NCBI RefSeq assembly: GCF_001053185.1
Contig: NZ_CSTD01000007.1
Span: forward strand, 62,001 to 126,000
Direction: 5' to 3'
Length of the DNA: 64,000 nucleotides
From: Mycobacterium bohemicum DSM 44277
GTDB lineage: Bacteria; Actinomycetota; Actinomycetes; Mycobacteriales; Mycobacteriaceae
In this document: positions 25,454-34,431 of the stretch, piece by piece
Position numbering within the stretch: the first letter of the stretch is position 1
Layout: each line of letters begins with the position of its first letter
Notes under the pieces: generated by a model
What the model saw: the letters and a program-made list of their open reading frames with translations, nothing else
Databases searched by the model: none
Told to the model about the DNA's origin: nothing
Program-made: the position numbers and the translations under genes

Positions 25454-27204
25454 GTGAGGGGCACCGGCTCGAGGATCTCGGCGCGGGCCTCGGGCGCGCT
25501 GGCCCGCAGTTCGTCGGCCGACACGTCGTCGGGCTGGGCCTGCGACAGGACCTCGGCCTCGACCCGCGCGGCGTAGTTGGCGACCTCGCGCTCGGCGTCC
25601 TCGGCGCTCCAGCCCAGGACGGGCGCGACCACGTCGGCCACCTCGCGGGCGCAGTCGACGCCGCGGTGTGAGTATTCGATCGAGATCCGCATCCGGCGCG
25701 CCAGGATGTCCTCCAGGTGCAGCGCCCCCTCGGCGGTGACGGCGTAGAGCGCCTCGACCTTGAGGTAGCCCGGTGCCTCCTTGATCGGGCGCAACAGCTC
25801 CGGATCACCGGCGGCCAGGTCCAGCACGTCGCCGATCAGCGATCCGTAGCGGTCCAGCAGGTGACGCACGCGGTAGGGGTGCAGGCCCTGCACCGCGGCC
25901 ACGTGCTCGGCCTGGTTGATCAGCGCGAAATAGCCGTCGGCGCCCAGCAGGCTCACCTTCTTGGTGATCGACGGCGCCACCCGGGCCGGGACGAACTGGA
26001 CCGCGGCGTCGATCGCGTCGGCGGCCATCACCCGGTAGGTGGTGTATTTGCCGCCGGCGATGGCCACCAGGCCGGGCGCCGGCACCGCGACGGCGTGCTC
26101 GCGGGACAGCTTGGACGTCTCCTCGCTCTCCCCCGCCAGCAGCGGCCGCAGCCCGGCGTAGACGCCGTCGATGTCGGCGTGGGTCAGCGGGGTCGCCAAG
26201 ACGGTGTTGACGGTGCCGAGGATGTAGTCGATGTCGGCCTTGGTGGCCGCCGGGTGGGCCAGGTCGAGGTTCCAGTCGGTGTCGGTGGTGCCGATGATCC
26301 AGTGGCTGCCCCACGGTATGACGAACATCACCGACTTCTCGGTGCGCAGGATGATCGCGACGTCGCTGACGATCCGGTCGCGGGGCACCACCACGTGCAC
26401 GCCCTTGGACGCCCGGACCTGGAACCGGCCGCGCTGCTTGGACAGGGCCTGGATCTCGTCGGTCCACACGCCGGTCGCGTTGACGACGACGTGGCCACGG
26501 ACCTCGGTCATCGCGCCGTTCTCGGAGTCGCGCACCCGCACGCCCGTCACCCGGTCGCCCTCGCGCAGCAGCGCAACCACCTGGGTGGACGACCGCACGA
26601 CGGCGCCGTACTGCGCGGCGGTGCGCGCGACCGTCATGGTGTGCCGGGCGTCGTCGACGACGGTGTCGTAGTAGCGGATCCCGCCCACCAGGGACGTCCG
26701 CTTCAGACCGGGACTCAACCGCAGCGCCCCGGCACGGGTCAGGTGTTTTTGCGCCGGAACGGATTTCGCGCCGCCCATCCGGTCGTAGAGGAAGATGCCC
26801 GCGGCGACATAGGGCCGCTCCCACAGCCGCTTGGTCAGCGGAAACAGGAACGGCATCGGCTTGACCAGGTGCGGCGCCAGCGTGGTCAGGGACAGCTCGC
26901 GTTCGTAGAGCGCCTCGCGCACCAGCCCGAATTCCAGCTGCTCGAGGTAGCGCAGCCCGCCGTGGAACATCTTCGACGACCGGCTCGACGTCCCCGAGGC
27001 GAAGTCGCGCGCCTCCACCAGCGCCACCTTGAGCCCGCGGGTGGCCGCGTCCAGGGCGCAGCCGGAACCGACCACGCCGCCGCCGACGACCACCACGTCG
27101 AACTGCTCTGCGCCCAGCCGTTCCCAGGCCTCCCGGCGTTGTTGCGGTCCCAGCACCGAACCCGACGAGCCCTGCCCGCCGGTCGCGTGGATCGGGTCAC
27201 TCAC
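25450..27204 (-). CDS. glpD2: glycerol-3-phosphate dehydrogenase GlpD2
   Basis: FAD-dependent, membrane-associated sn-glycerol-3-phosphate dehydrogenase, 584 residues. The FAD motif VVVVGGGVVGSGCALDAATR starts near residue 37, followed by SSRSSKMFHGGLRYLEQLE. The C-terminal domain ends with a helical DAEREVANYAARVEAEV segment. It passes electrons to the quinone pool and yields dihydroxyacetone phosphate. GGAGGAGGAG precedes the GTG start. It is followed by the RluA synthase and lies just downstream of lpdA, as in M. tuberculosis (Rv3302c-Rv3303c). Confidence 0.95.
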   Translation of the reverse strand: MSDPIHATGGQGSSGSVLGPQQRREAWERLGAEQFDVVVVGGGVVGSGCALDAATRGLKVALVEARDFASGTSSRSSKMFHGGLRYLEQLEFGLVREALYERELSLTTLAPHLVKPMPFLFPLTKRLWERPYVAAGIFLYDRMGGAKSVPAQKHLTRAGALRLSPGLKRTSLVGGIRYYDTVVDDARHTMTVARTAAQYGAVVRSSTQVVALLREGDRVTGVRVRDSENGAMTEVRGHVVVNATGVWTDEIQALSKQRGRFQVRASKGVHVVVPRDRIVSDVAIILRTEKSVMFVIPWGSHWIIGTTDTDWNLDLAHPAATKADIDYILGTVNTVLATPLTHADIDGVYAGLRPLLAGESEETSKLSREHAVAVPAPGLVAIAGGKYTTYRVMAADAIDAAVQFVPARVAPSITKKVSLLGADGYFALINQAEHVAAVQGLHPYRVRHLLDRYGSLIGDVLDLAAGDPELLRPIKEAPGYLKVEALYAVTAEGALHLEDILARRMRISIEYSHRGVDCAREVADVVAPVLGWSAEDAEREVANYAARVEAEVLSQAQPDDVSADELRASAPEARAEILEPVPLT

Positions 27205-27260
27205 GAGGGAAACTCCTCCTCCAGTTACTCGTCGGTAGGACGTTCCCCAAGGCTAGCCGC

Positions 27261-28676
27261 TCAATCCAGATCGTCGTGCGCCATCAGCCGGCGCGCGGCC
27301 TCGGTGATCGACCCCGACAGCGACGGGTAGACCGCCAGCGTCTGCGCCAGCTCGTTGACGGTGATGCGGTTGGTGACGGCGACGGCGATCGGCAGGATCA
27401 GTTCGGAGGCGATCGGCGCGACCACCACGCCGCCGATCACCACGCCGGTGGAGCGCCGGCAGAAGATCTTGACGAAGCCCTGCCGCAGGCCCGACATCTT
27501 CGCCCGGGCGTTGGTGCGCAACGGCAACATGATGGTCCGCGCCGTCACCGAGCCGTCGTCGATCGCCGACTGCGGCACGCCGACGGCCGCGATCTCGGGC
27601 CGGGTGAACACCGTCGCCGCGACCGTGCGCAGCCGGATCGGGGTGACGCCCTCCCCCAGCGCGTGATACATCGCGATCCGGCCCTGCATGGCGGCGACCG
27701 ACGCCAGCGGCAGCAGGCCGGTGCAGTCCCCGGCGGCGTAGATGCCGAGCACCGAGGTCCGCGAAACCCGGTCGACGGTGATGTAGTTGCCCCGGCCGAG
27801 CTCGATGCCGACGCGTTCCAGGCCCAGGCCGCCGGTGTTGGGCACCGAGCCGATGGTCATCAGGGCGTGGCTGCCCTCGACGGTGCGGCCGTCGGTCAGG
27901 GTGACCAGCACACCGGTGTCGGTGCGGGTGACCGAGGCAGCGCGGGCGTTCTTGACCAGCTCGACGCCCCGTTCGGAGAAGGCCTCCTCGAGCACCAGCG
28001 CGGCGTCGGCGTCCTCGTACGGCAGCACCCGGTCCTGGCTGGCGACGACCGTGACGGGCACCCCGAGCTCGGTGTAGGCGTGGACGAACTCCGCCCCGGT
28101 GACGCCGGAGCCCACGACGACCAGGTGCTCGGGCAGCGACTCGAGGTTGTAGAGCTGCCGCCAGGTCAGGATCCGCTCGCCGTCGGGCTGCGCCGACGGC
28201 AGGACGCGCGGGCTGGCCCCGGTCGCGATCAGCACGACGTCGGCCTCGTGTTCGGTGGTGGAGCCGTCTGCGGCGGTCGCTTTCACCCGGTGGCAGGCCA
28301 GCCCGGGGGTGGGGTCGACGAGCTCGCCGCGGCCGGCGACCACCTGCACGCCCACGTTGAGCAGCTGCGCGGTGATGTCGGCCGACTGCTCGGTGGCCAG
28401 GCGCCGGACCCGTTCATGGATCCGGGGCAGCGAGATCGTGGCCGCCTCGTAGTCGATGTCGAAGCCCAGCCGCGGCGCCCTTCGCAGCTCGGTGCGCAAC
28501 CCCGTCGAGGCGATGAACGTCTTGGACGGCACGCAGTCGTCGAGCACGGCGGCCCCGCCGATGCCGTCGGAGTCGATCACGGTGACGCGGGCCGAATCGG
28601 GGTGCGAGGTGGCGGCGACGAGCGCGGCTTCGTAACCGGCCGGGCCTCCGCCCAGGATCACGATGCGGGTCACCAC
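27261..28676 (-). CDS. lpdA: NAD(P)H quinone reductase LpdA
   Basis: A 471-residue flavoprotein-disulfide-reductase family member, nearly identical in layout to M. tuberculosis LpdA (Rv3303c). The FAD motif is VILGGGPAGYEAA, the NAD(P) motif VVGSGVTGAEFVHAY, and the second FAD block GIYAAGDCTGLLPLASVAA. The redox-active CxxxxC is incomplete: the region reads AVLDDCVPSKTF with a single Cys. This is the known feature separating LpdA from dihydrolipoamide dehydrogenases and fits quinone reduction. TAGGTT ends seven bases before the GTG start, so the transcript is probably leaderless. Confidence 0.95.
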   Translation of the reverse strand: MVTRIVILGGGPAGYEAALVAATSHPDSARVTVIDSDGIGGAAVLDDCVPSKTFIASTGLRTELRRAPRLGFDIDYEAATISLPRIHERVRRLATEQSADITAQLLNVGVQVVAGRGELVDPTPGLACHRVKATAADGSTTEHEADVVLIATGASPRVLPSAQPDGERILTWRQLYNLESLPEHLVVVGSGVTGAEFVHAYTELGVPVTVVASQDRVLPYEDADAALVLEEAFSERGVELVKNARAASVTRTDTGVLVTLTDGRTVEGSHALMTIGSVPNTGGLGLERVGIELGRGNYITVDRVSRTSVLGIYAAGDCTGLLPLASVAAMQGRIAMYHALGEGVTPIRLRTVAATVFTRPEIAAVGVPQSAIDDGSVTARTIMLPLRTNARAKMSGLRQGFVKIFCRRSTGVVIGGVVVAPIASELILPIAVAVTNRITVNELAQTLAVYPSLSGSITEAARRLMAHDDLD

Positions 28677-28683
28677 GGTTCAC

Positions 28684-28748
28684 AACCTAGTCGGCGGCCG
28701 CGCGAAGCGCTCGGCGCGAACACCGGGCGAGCGCGGGCCGTTTAAGCT
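28684..28748. promoter_or_regulatory. divergent leaderless promoters of lpdA and the GGCT-like gene
   Basis: Minus strand: TAGGTT (28684-28689), seven bases, then the lpdA GTG at 28676. Plus strand: TAAGCT (28743-28748), six bases, then the GTG at 28755. Both fit leaderless initiation. Confidence 0.55.
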
Positions 28749-28754
28749 TTCCCC

Positions 28755-29228
28755 GTGCCGCTCTACGCCGCTTACGGGTCGAACATGGATCCCGAGCAGA
28801 TGCTCAAGCGCGCGCCGCATTCGCCGATGGCCGGAACCGGCTGGCTGCACGGGTGGCGGTTGACCTTCGGCGGCGAGGACATCGGCTGGGAGGGCGCCCT
28901 GGCCACCGTCGTGGAGGATCCGGATTCCAAGGTGTTCGTCGTCCTCTACGACATGACGCCGGCCGACGAGAACAACCTGGACCGGTGGGAGGGATCGGAG
29001 TTCGGCGTCCACAAGAAGATCCGCTGCCGGGTGGAGCGGATTTCCTCGGACACCACCACCGACCCGGTGCTGGCCTGGCTGTACGTGCTGGACGCCTGGG
29101 AGGGCGGCCTGCCGTCGGCGCGATACCTCGGCGTGATGGCCGACGCCGCCGAAATCGCCGGCGCCCCGGCCGATTACGTGCACGACCTGCGGACCCGCCC
29201 GGCCAGCAACATCGGCCCGGGGACCTGA
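28755..29228 (+). CDS. gamma-glutamylcyclotransferase-like protein (Rv3304-like)
   Basis: A small 157-residue GGCT/AIG2-like fold protein. The substrate loop YAAYGSNMDPEQM is at the N-terminus, and WEGSEFGVHKK probably carries the catalytic acid. Typical members release 5-oxoproline from gamma-glutamyl peptides; in mycobacteria the substrate is unknown. It is conserved next to lpdA in M. tuberculosis (Rv3304). The SDR gene starts 11 bp after it. Confidence 0.85.
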   Translation: MPLYAAYGSNMDPEQMLKRAPHSPMAGTGWLHGWRLTFGGEDIGWEGALATVVEDPDSKVFVVLYDMTPADENNLDRWEGSEFGVHKKIRCRVERISSDTTTDPVLAWLYVLDAWEGGLPSARYLGVMADAAEIAGAPADYVHDLRTRPASNIGPGT

Positions 29229-29239
29229 CCGGTCCGCGG

Positions 29240-30034
29240 ATGGAACATCTGGCCGCGTACGGCCCGTGGGCGGTGATCGCCGGCGGATCAGAGGGCGTCG
29301 GCGCCGAATTCGCCACCCAGCTGGCGACCGCGGGGCGCAACCTCGTGCTGATCGCGCGCAAACCCGACCCGCTGCAAACCACCGCGGAACACTGCCGCGA
29401 GCGGGGCGTGCAGGTTCGCACCCTGGCCCTCGACCTCGTCGCACCGGACGCCGTGTCGGCGGTCGCCGAGGCGACGGCCGACCTGGAGGTCGGGCTGCTC
29501 GTCTACAACGCCGGGGCCAACACGTGCAGCGAGCAATTTCTGGACGGCGACCTGGCCGACTTCGGCCGCGTCGTCGACCTCAACATCAGCGCGCAGCTGG
29601 CGCTGGTGCACCACTTCGGCCGCCCGATGCGCGAGCGGCGGCGCGGCGGCATCCTGCTGGTCGGGTCGATGGCCGGCTACCTGGGGTCGGTGCGGCACAC
29701 CGTGTACGGCGGCGTGAAGGCGTTCGGGCGGATCTTCGCCGAAAGCCTGTGGCTCGAGCTGCGCGAGTACGACGTGCACGTGCTCGAACTCGTGCTCGGC
29801 GTGACCCGGACCCCCGCGATGGAGCGGGCCGGGCTGAATTTCGACGTGCCCGGTCTGCGGGTGGCCGACCCGGCCGACGTGGCCCGGGAGGGGCTGGCGC
29901 AGCTGCCGCACGGCCCCGTGTACGTGGCCGGCGGCAACGCCGACGACGTGGCGCGCCGCAACGACCCGGACCGCGCGAAGGTGGTGCTGGGCACCCACCG
30001 GTTCATTCAGCGGCTGCTGCCCGGCGGCGACTGA
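29240..30034 (+). CDS. SDR-family NAD(P)-dependent oxidoreductase
   Basis: A 264-residue SDR from the ATG at 29240 (MEHLAAYGPWAVIAGGSEGV). The cofactor motif GGSEGVGAEFATQL is atypical in spacing but of the TGxxxGxG type. NAGANTCS and YGGVKAFGR supply the NAG and catalytic Tyr-x3-Lys motifs. Substrate unknown. It shares a short gap with the upstream GGCT-like gene and is convergent with amiA1. M. tuberculosis lacks it between Rv3304 and amiA1. Confidence 0.85.
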   Translation: MEHLAAYGPWAVIAGGSEGVGAEFATQLATAGRNLVLIARKPDPLQTTAEHCRERGVQVRTLALDLVAPDAVSAVAEATADLEVGLLVYNAGANTCSEQFLDGDLADFGRVVDLNISAQLALVHHFGRPMRERRRGGILLVGSMAGYLGSVRHTVYGGVKAFGRIFAESLWLELREYDVHVLELVLGVTRTPAMERAGLNFDVPGLRVADPADVAREGLAQLPHGPVYVAGGNADDVARRNDPDRAKVVLGTHRFIQRLLPGGD

Positions 30035-30041
30035 CGGCCCG

Positions 30042-31212
30042 TCAGCCGGCCGGCTCGGCCGCCCGCTCGACGATGTTGACCATCAGGCGCACGCCGATCG
30101 GCATGGCCCGCTCGTCGAGGTCGAACGTCGGCTGATGCAGGTCCAGCTGCGGCCCCTCGCCCGGCCAGACGCCCAGGCGCGCCATGGCGCCGGGGATCTC
30201 CTCCAGGTACCAGGAGAAGTCCTCGCCGCCGCCGGACTGCCGGGTGTCCGCCAGCACGTCCGGGCCGACGGCCTCGATCGCGTGGGTGAGGATGTGCGTC
30301 GACACCTCCTCGTTGACCACCGGCGGGACGCCGCGGTGGTAGCGCAGCGTGTGCTCGATCGCCAGCGGCGACAGCAGCGCGTCGACGGCCTGGCGGATGA
30401 TCGCCTCGAGGCCCATCCAGGTCTGCCGGCTGGCTGTGCGGACGGTGCCGGACAGCACCCCGCTCTGCGGGATGGCGTTGGCGGCCACCCCCGCGTTGAC
30501 CGCTCCCCACACCAGCACCGTGCTGTTGCGCGGGTCGATGCGGCGCGACAGCACCCCGGGCAGCCCGGTGATCAGGGTGCCCAGCCCGTACACCAGGTCG
30601 CCGGTCAGGTGCGGGCGCGAGGTGTGCCCGCCCGGCGAGTGCAGCGTGATCTCGATCGAATCGGCGGCCGAGGTGATGGGGCCCGGGCGCACCGCGACCC
30701 GGCCGACCTCGAGGTGCGGATCGCAGTGCAGGGCGAAGATCCGCGACACCCCGCTGATCGCGCCGGCCGCGATGGCGTCGATCGCCCCGCCGGGCATCAG
30801 CTCCTCGGCGGCCTGGAAGATCAGCCGCACCCCGACCGGCAGCTCCGGCACGGACGCCAGCACCTGCGCGGCGCCCAGCAGGATCGCGGTGTGCGCGTCG
30901 TGCCCGCAGGCGTGCGCGACGTTGGGCATGTGCGAGGCGTACGGGGCGCCGGTCCGCTCGGCCATGGGCAGCGCGTCGATGTCGGCCCGCAGCGCGATCC
31001 GGGGCTTGTCCTCGGGGCCCAGGTCGCAGACCAGCCCGGTCCCGCCGGGCAGCACCTTCGGGTTCAGCCCCGCGTCGGCCAGCCGTTCGGCGACGAACTG
31101 GGTCGTGGCGAATTCCTGCCGCCCCAGTTCGGGGTAGCGGTGGATGTGCCGGCGCCACTCGACGAGGTCGTCGGCGTGCGCGGCCAGCCACGATTCGGCG
31201 GTGTGGGCGAGG
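30042..31212 (-). CDS. amiA1: M20-family amidohydrolase AmiA1, start codon lost
   Basis: M20 metallopeptidase/aminoacylase of about 389 residues. Metal-binding blocks are ACGHDAHTAILL, AAEELMPGGAID and SGGGEDFSWYLEE. It corresponds to M. tuberculosis Rv3305c. The coding frame is intact back to about 31212 (LAHTAESWLAAH...), which from memory is within two codons of the true start. There the sequence changes to a poly-A plus adapter remnant with an in-frame stop. The first in-frame start left inside the gene is far downstream (ORF from 31055), so the missing start is almost surely an assembly fault. amiB1 should lie just upstream but is absent. Confidence 0.85.
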
Positions 31213-31233
31213 TTTTTTTAATGATACGGCGAC
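31213..31233. other. Illumina P5 adapter read-through plus poly-A (assembly artefact)
   Basis: The plus strand shows seven T followed by AATGATACGGCGAC. The latter is identical to the first 14 bases of the Illumina P5 adapter. Read on the minus strand it is the end of the reverse-complemented adapter followed by poly-A, which is what a sequencer reports after reading through a short insert. Genes on either side are cut at exactly this point. Confidence 0.93.
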
Positions 31234-31419
31234 GCGCTGATCTTCACCGGCGGCGACGACGCGTGCTGGGTGCGCGTGGTGGTGCGCCCCTCGGGAACCG
31301 AGCCAAAGGTCAAGTGCTACATCGAGGTTCGCCACGCGGTAAGCGGGGATCTGCGCGCCTCGCGCGACCGGGCCCGCGCGCTGCGCGACGAGCTGGTCGG
31401 CGCGGTCGAAAGCTGGTGA
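31234..31419 (+). pseudogene. pmmB: phosphomannomutase PmmB, C-terminal fragment
   Basis: The last 61 codons of a phosphohexomutase. The phosphate-binding loop RPSGTEPKVKCYIEVRH is typical of domain 4 of the alpha-D-phosphohexomutase family, and the position before upp matches pmmB (Rv3308). The rest of the gene, about 470 codons by memory of the M. tuberculosis protein, is missing because the fragment begins directly after the adapter sequence. The intact gene presumably exists in the organism. Confidence 0.85.
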
Positions 31420-32043
31420 CTACCGGGGCCCGAACTGCCGGTCGCCCGCGTCGCCGAGGCCCGGCACGATGTAGGCGATCTCGTTGAGCCGGTCGTCGAC
31501 CGCGGCGGTGAACAGCCGCGCGTCCGGTGCCGTCTTCTCCAGGGCCGCAACGCCTTCCGGGGCGGCCACGGCGCACAGAACGGTGATGTCGGTGGCGCCG
31601 CGGCGCTGCAGCAGGCCGAGCGTGTGTGTCAGGGAGCCGCCGGTGGCCAGCATCGGGTCGAGGATCATGACCGCGACGCCGGACAGGTCGTCGGGCAGCG
31701 ACTCCAAATAGCCGGTGGGCCGGTGGGTTTCCTCGTCGCGGGCCACGCCCACGAACCCGACCCGGCACCCCGGCATCAGCGCGAGCGCCTGGTCGACCAT
31801 GCCGAGCCCCGCGCGCAGCACGGGAACCAGCAGCGGCGGATCGGCCAGGCGCACCCCGAGCGTCTCGGCCAGCGGCGTGTGCACCGGAAACGTCTCGGTG
31901 GCCGCGTCGCGGGTGGCCTCGTAGACCAGCATCGCCGTCAGGTCGCGCAGCGCGTCCCGGAAGCCCGCGTTGTCGGTGCGCTTGTCGCGCATCGTCGTCA
32001 GCCGGGCCGACGCCAGCGGGTGGTCAACGACGCGTACCTCCAC
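31420..32043 (-). CDS. upp: uracil phosphoribosyltransferase
   Basis: A 207-residue enzyme converting uracil and PRPP to UMP. It starts VEVRVVDHPLASARLTTMRD. The PRPP-binding loop VMILDPMLATGGSL is near residue 128, and the C-terminal uracil site is YIVPGLGDAGDRQFG. The GTG start at 32043 lies eight bases after TAGGGT. It works with add, deoA and cdd nearby in base and nucleoside salvage. It abuts the pmmB fragment tail to tail. Confidence 0.95.
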   Translation of the reverse strand: MEVRVVDHPLASARLTTMRDKRTDNAGFRDALRDLTAMLVYEATRDAATETFPVHTPLAETLGVRLADPPLLVPVLRAGLGMVDQALALMPGCRVGFVGVARDEETHRPTGYLESLPDDLSGVAVMILDPMLATGGSLTHTLGLLQRRGATDITVLCAVAAPEGVAALEKTAPDARLFTAAVDDRLNEIAYIVPGLGDAGDRQFGPR

Positions 32044-32051
32044 GGGGCCCG

Positions 32052-32118
32052 ACCCTATATAACGATCGCGCCGCGCCCCGCGTCGGTGCCGTCGGCGGCA
32101 GCCAAGCGCCCCTAGACT
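32052..32118. promoter_or_regulatory. divergent leaderless promoters of upp and sapM
   Basis: Minus strand: TAGGGT (32052-32057), eight bases, then the upp GTG at 32043. Plus strand: TAGACT (32113-32118), six bases, then the sapM GTG at 32125. No ribosome binding site is seen for either, in keeping with leaderless mRNA. Confidence 0.55.
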
Positions 32119-32124
32119 CGCGGC

Positions 32125-32997
32125 GTGCTCCGTCCCGGCATGCTCACGCGGTGGGCCTCCCGCGCCCTGATCGCCGCGCTGGCGGTGGCGGGTGTGGCGG
32201 CCACGCCGCCGGCCCCGCGGGTGAGCCTGGCGGCGGCCGCACTTCCGCAGCCCGCGCACGTGGTGATCGTGATCGAGGAGAACCGCGCGGCGACCCACAT
32301 CATCGGCAACAACTCGGCGCCCTTCATCAACGCGCTGGCGGCCGGCGGCGCGAACATGACCCAGTCGTTCGCCGAGACGCACCCCAGCGAGCCGAACTAC
32401 CTGGCCCTGTTCGCCGGCAGCACGTTCGGCGTGACCAGCGACACCTGCCCCGTCGACGCCGGCGCCGCCCCCAACCTGGCGTCCGAGCTGCTCGCCGCCG
32501 GCTACACGTTCGCCGGGTTCGCCGAGGGCCTGCCCGCGGCCGGGTCGACGGTGTGCAGCGCCGGCAAGTACGCCCGCAAGCACGTGCCGTGGGCCAACTT
32601 CACCAACGTGCCGCCGGCGGACTCGCTGCCGTTCTCGGCGTTCCCGATGGGCAACTACGCCGCCCTGCCGACGGTGTCGTTCGTCATCCCAAACAACGAC
32701 GACAACATGCACGACGGCTCGATCCCGCAGGCCGACGCCTGGCTGAACAGCCAGTTGTCCGGCTACGCCAACTGGGCGGTGGCCAACAACAGCCTGCTGA
32801 TCGTGACGTGGGACGAGGACGACGGCGGCCCGCGCAACCAGATCCCGACGGTCATCTACGGCGGGCATGTGAAGCCCGGCAACTACGCCGAGCAGATCAG
32901 CCACTACAACGTGCTGTCCACGCTGGAGCAGATGTACGGGCTGCCCAAGACGGGGTACGCGGTCAACGCTCCCGCGATCACCGACGTCTGGGGCTAG
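32125..32997 (+). CDS. sapM: secreted acid phosphatase SapM
   Basis: A 290-residue phosphoesterase with an N-terminal signal peptide (basic MLTRWASR, hydrophobic ALIAALAVAGVAA, cleavage near AAAALPQPAH). Catalytic-type motifs are IVIEENRAATHIIGNN, FAETHPSEPNYLALFAGS, IPNNDDNMHDGS and LIVTWDEDDGG, as in the phosphoesterase family of acid phosphatases and phospholipase C. In M. tuberculosis SapM (Rv3310) is secreted and hydrolyses phosphatidylinositol 3-phosphate on phagosomes, blocking maturation. That role is inferred here by similarity. Confidence 0.93.
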   Translation: MLRPGMLTRWASRALIAALAVAGVAATPPAPRVSLAAAALPQPAHVVIVIEENRAATHIIGNNSAPFINALAAGGANMTQSFAETHPSEPNYLALFAGSTFGVTSDTCPVDAGAAPNLASELLAAGYTFAGFAEGLPAAGSTVCSAGKYARKHVPWANFTNVPPADSLPFSAFPMGNYAALPTVSFVIPNNDDNMHDGSIPQADAWLNSQLSGYANWAVANNSLLIVTWDEDDGGPRNQIPTVIYGGHVKPGNYAEQISHYNVLSTLEQMYGLPKTGYAVNAPAITDVWG

Positions 32998-33030
32998 CCG
33001 GGCGCGTCGGGCGCCCCGGCCGGCCGTCGC

Positions 33031-33036
33031 TATTCT
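33031..33036 (+). promoter_or_regulatory. -10 element of a leaderless promoter
   Basis: TATTCT is followed by seven bases and the ATG at 33044. Confidence 0.5.
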
Positions 33037-33043
33037 GGCCCGC

Positions 33044-34372
33044 ATGGCTGCTGACCTCGTGCCGATCCGCCTGAGCCTGTCCGCCGGTGAGCGCTACACC
33101 ATCTGGGCGCCCCGCTGGCGCGACGCCGGCGACGAGTGGGAGGCGTTCCTGGGCAAGGACGAGGACCTGTACGCCTTCGAGACCGTCGCCGACCTGGTGG
33201 CGTTCGTGCGCTCCGGCGCCGACCACGACCTGGCCGACCACCCGGCGTGGGAGGGCTTCGCCGCGGCGCACGCGCACACGTTCTCCCCCGCCGACAAGGA
33301 CCAGTTCGATCTGGTCGTGGTCGAGGAGCTGGTGTCGGAGAAGCCGACCGAGGAGTCGGTGGCCGCCCTGGCCGGGGTGCTGGCGATCGTGTCGTCCATC
33401 GGCTCGGTATGCGAGCTGCCCGCCGTGTCGAAGTTCTTCAACGGCAACCCCAGCCTGGGCACCGTGAGCGGCGGGATCGAGCACTTCACCGGCAAAGCGG
33501 GCCAGAAGCGCTGGCACGCGATCGCCGGGATCATCGCCCGCGGCTGGGACGACGTGCTGACCGCGATCGACGACATCGTCAGCACCCCCGAGGTCGACGA
33601 GGCCCTGTCGGCCAAGGCGGCCGACGAGCTCGAGGAGGAGCGCGAGGAGCCCGACACCGACGAGGCCACCGAGGCGACCGAGGCGACCGCCGACGACTCC
33701 GACGGCGAGGAGGCCGGGGAGACCGAGGAGGCCGCGGCAGCCGACGCGCCCGACGAGGACGACGAGACCGACGAGGACGAAGAGCAACCCCGCGCGGCCG
33801 GCGACAGCGCGGTGCTGGGCAGCGACGAGGACTTCTGGCTCAAGGTGGGCATCGACCCGATCCGGATCATGACCGGCTCGGGCACCTTCTACACGCTGCG
33901 CTGCTATCTCGACGACCGGCCGATCTTTTTGGGCCGCAACGGCCGGATCAGCGTGTTCGGGTCGGAGCGCGCGCTGGCCCGCTACCTGGCCGACGAGCAC
34001 GACCACGACCTGTCGGACCTGGCCACCTACGACGACATCCGCACCGCGGCCACCGACGGCTCGCTGGCGATCGACATCACCGACGACAACATCTACGTGC
34101 TCAGCGGGCTGGCCGACGACTTCGCCGACGGCCCGGACGCCGTGGACCGCGACCAGCTGGACCTGGCCGTCGAGCTGCTGCGCGACATCGGCGACTACTC
34201 CGAGGAGAGCACCGTCGACAAGGCGCTGGAGACCAGCCGTCCGCTGGGTAAGCTGATCGCCTACGTGCTGGAGCCGGACTCGATCGGCAAGCCCACTCCC
34301 CCCTACGCCGCGGCGGTGCGCGAGTGGGAGAAACTGGAGCAGTTCGTCGACGGGCGGCTGCGCCGCGAGTAG
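33044..34372 (+). CDS. conserved hypothetical protein (Rv3311-like) with acidic linker
   Basis: A 442-residue protein of unknown function. It has an N-terminal domain (residues 1-200), a very acidic Asp/Glu/Ala/Thr linker (about 203-255) and a C-terminal domain. The two domains look related: each has a pattern such as YTIWAPRWRDAG...LYAFETVADLVAFV and FYTLRCYLDDRPIFLG...ISVFGSERALARYL followed by a DHDLADH / DHDLSDL motif. This suggests an internal duplication. It has no signal peptide or membrane segment. It matches Rv3311, which follows sapM in M. tuberculosis. Confidence 0.8.
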   Translation: MAADLVPIRLSLSAGERYTIWAPRWRDAGDEWEAFLGKDEDLYAFETVADLVAFVRSGADHDLADHPAWEGFAAAHAHTFSPADKDQFDLVVVEELVSEKPTEESVAALAGVLAIVSSIGSVCELPAVSKFFNGNPSLGTVSGGIEHFTGKAGQKRWHAIAGIIARGWDDVLTAIDDIVSTPEVDEALSAKAADELEEEREEPDTDEATEATEATADDSDGEEAGETEEAAAADAPDEDDETDEDEEQPRAAGDSAVLGSDEDFWLKVGIDPIRIMTGSGTFYTLRCYLDDRPIFLGRNGRISVFGSERALARYLADEHDHDLSDLATYDDIRTAATDGSLAIDITDDNIYVLSGLADDFADGPDAVDRDQLDLAVELLRDIGDYSEESTVDKALETSRPLGKLIAYVLEPDSIGKPTPPYAAAVREWEKLEQFVDGRLRRE

Positions 34373-34431
34373 GGCGCTTACGGCGCCCCAGCGTTTGACG
34401 GGTCATCAAGACGTAGGGGAAGGTGGGCCAC

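Noticed and set aside
27276..28745. A 489-codon plus-strand frame opposite lpdA
   Set aside because: Antisense shadow; lpdA is unambiguous on the other strand.
31213..31233. AT-rich patch as a terminator U-run, promoter or attachment site
   Set aside because: Exact adapter identity plus broken genes on both sides explain it better.
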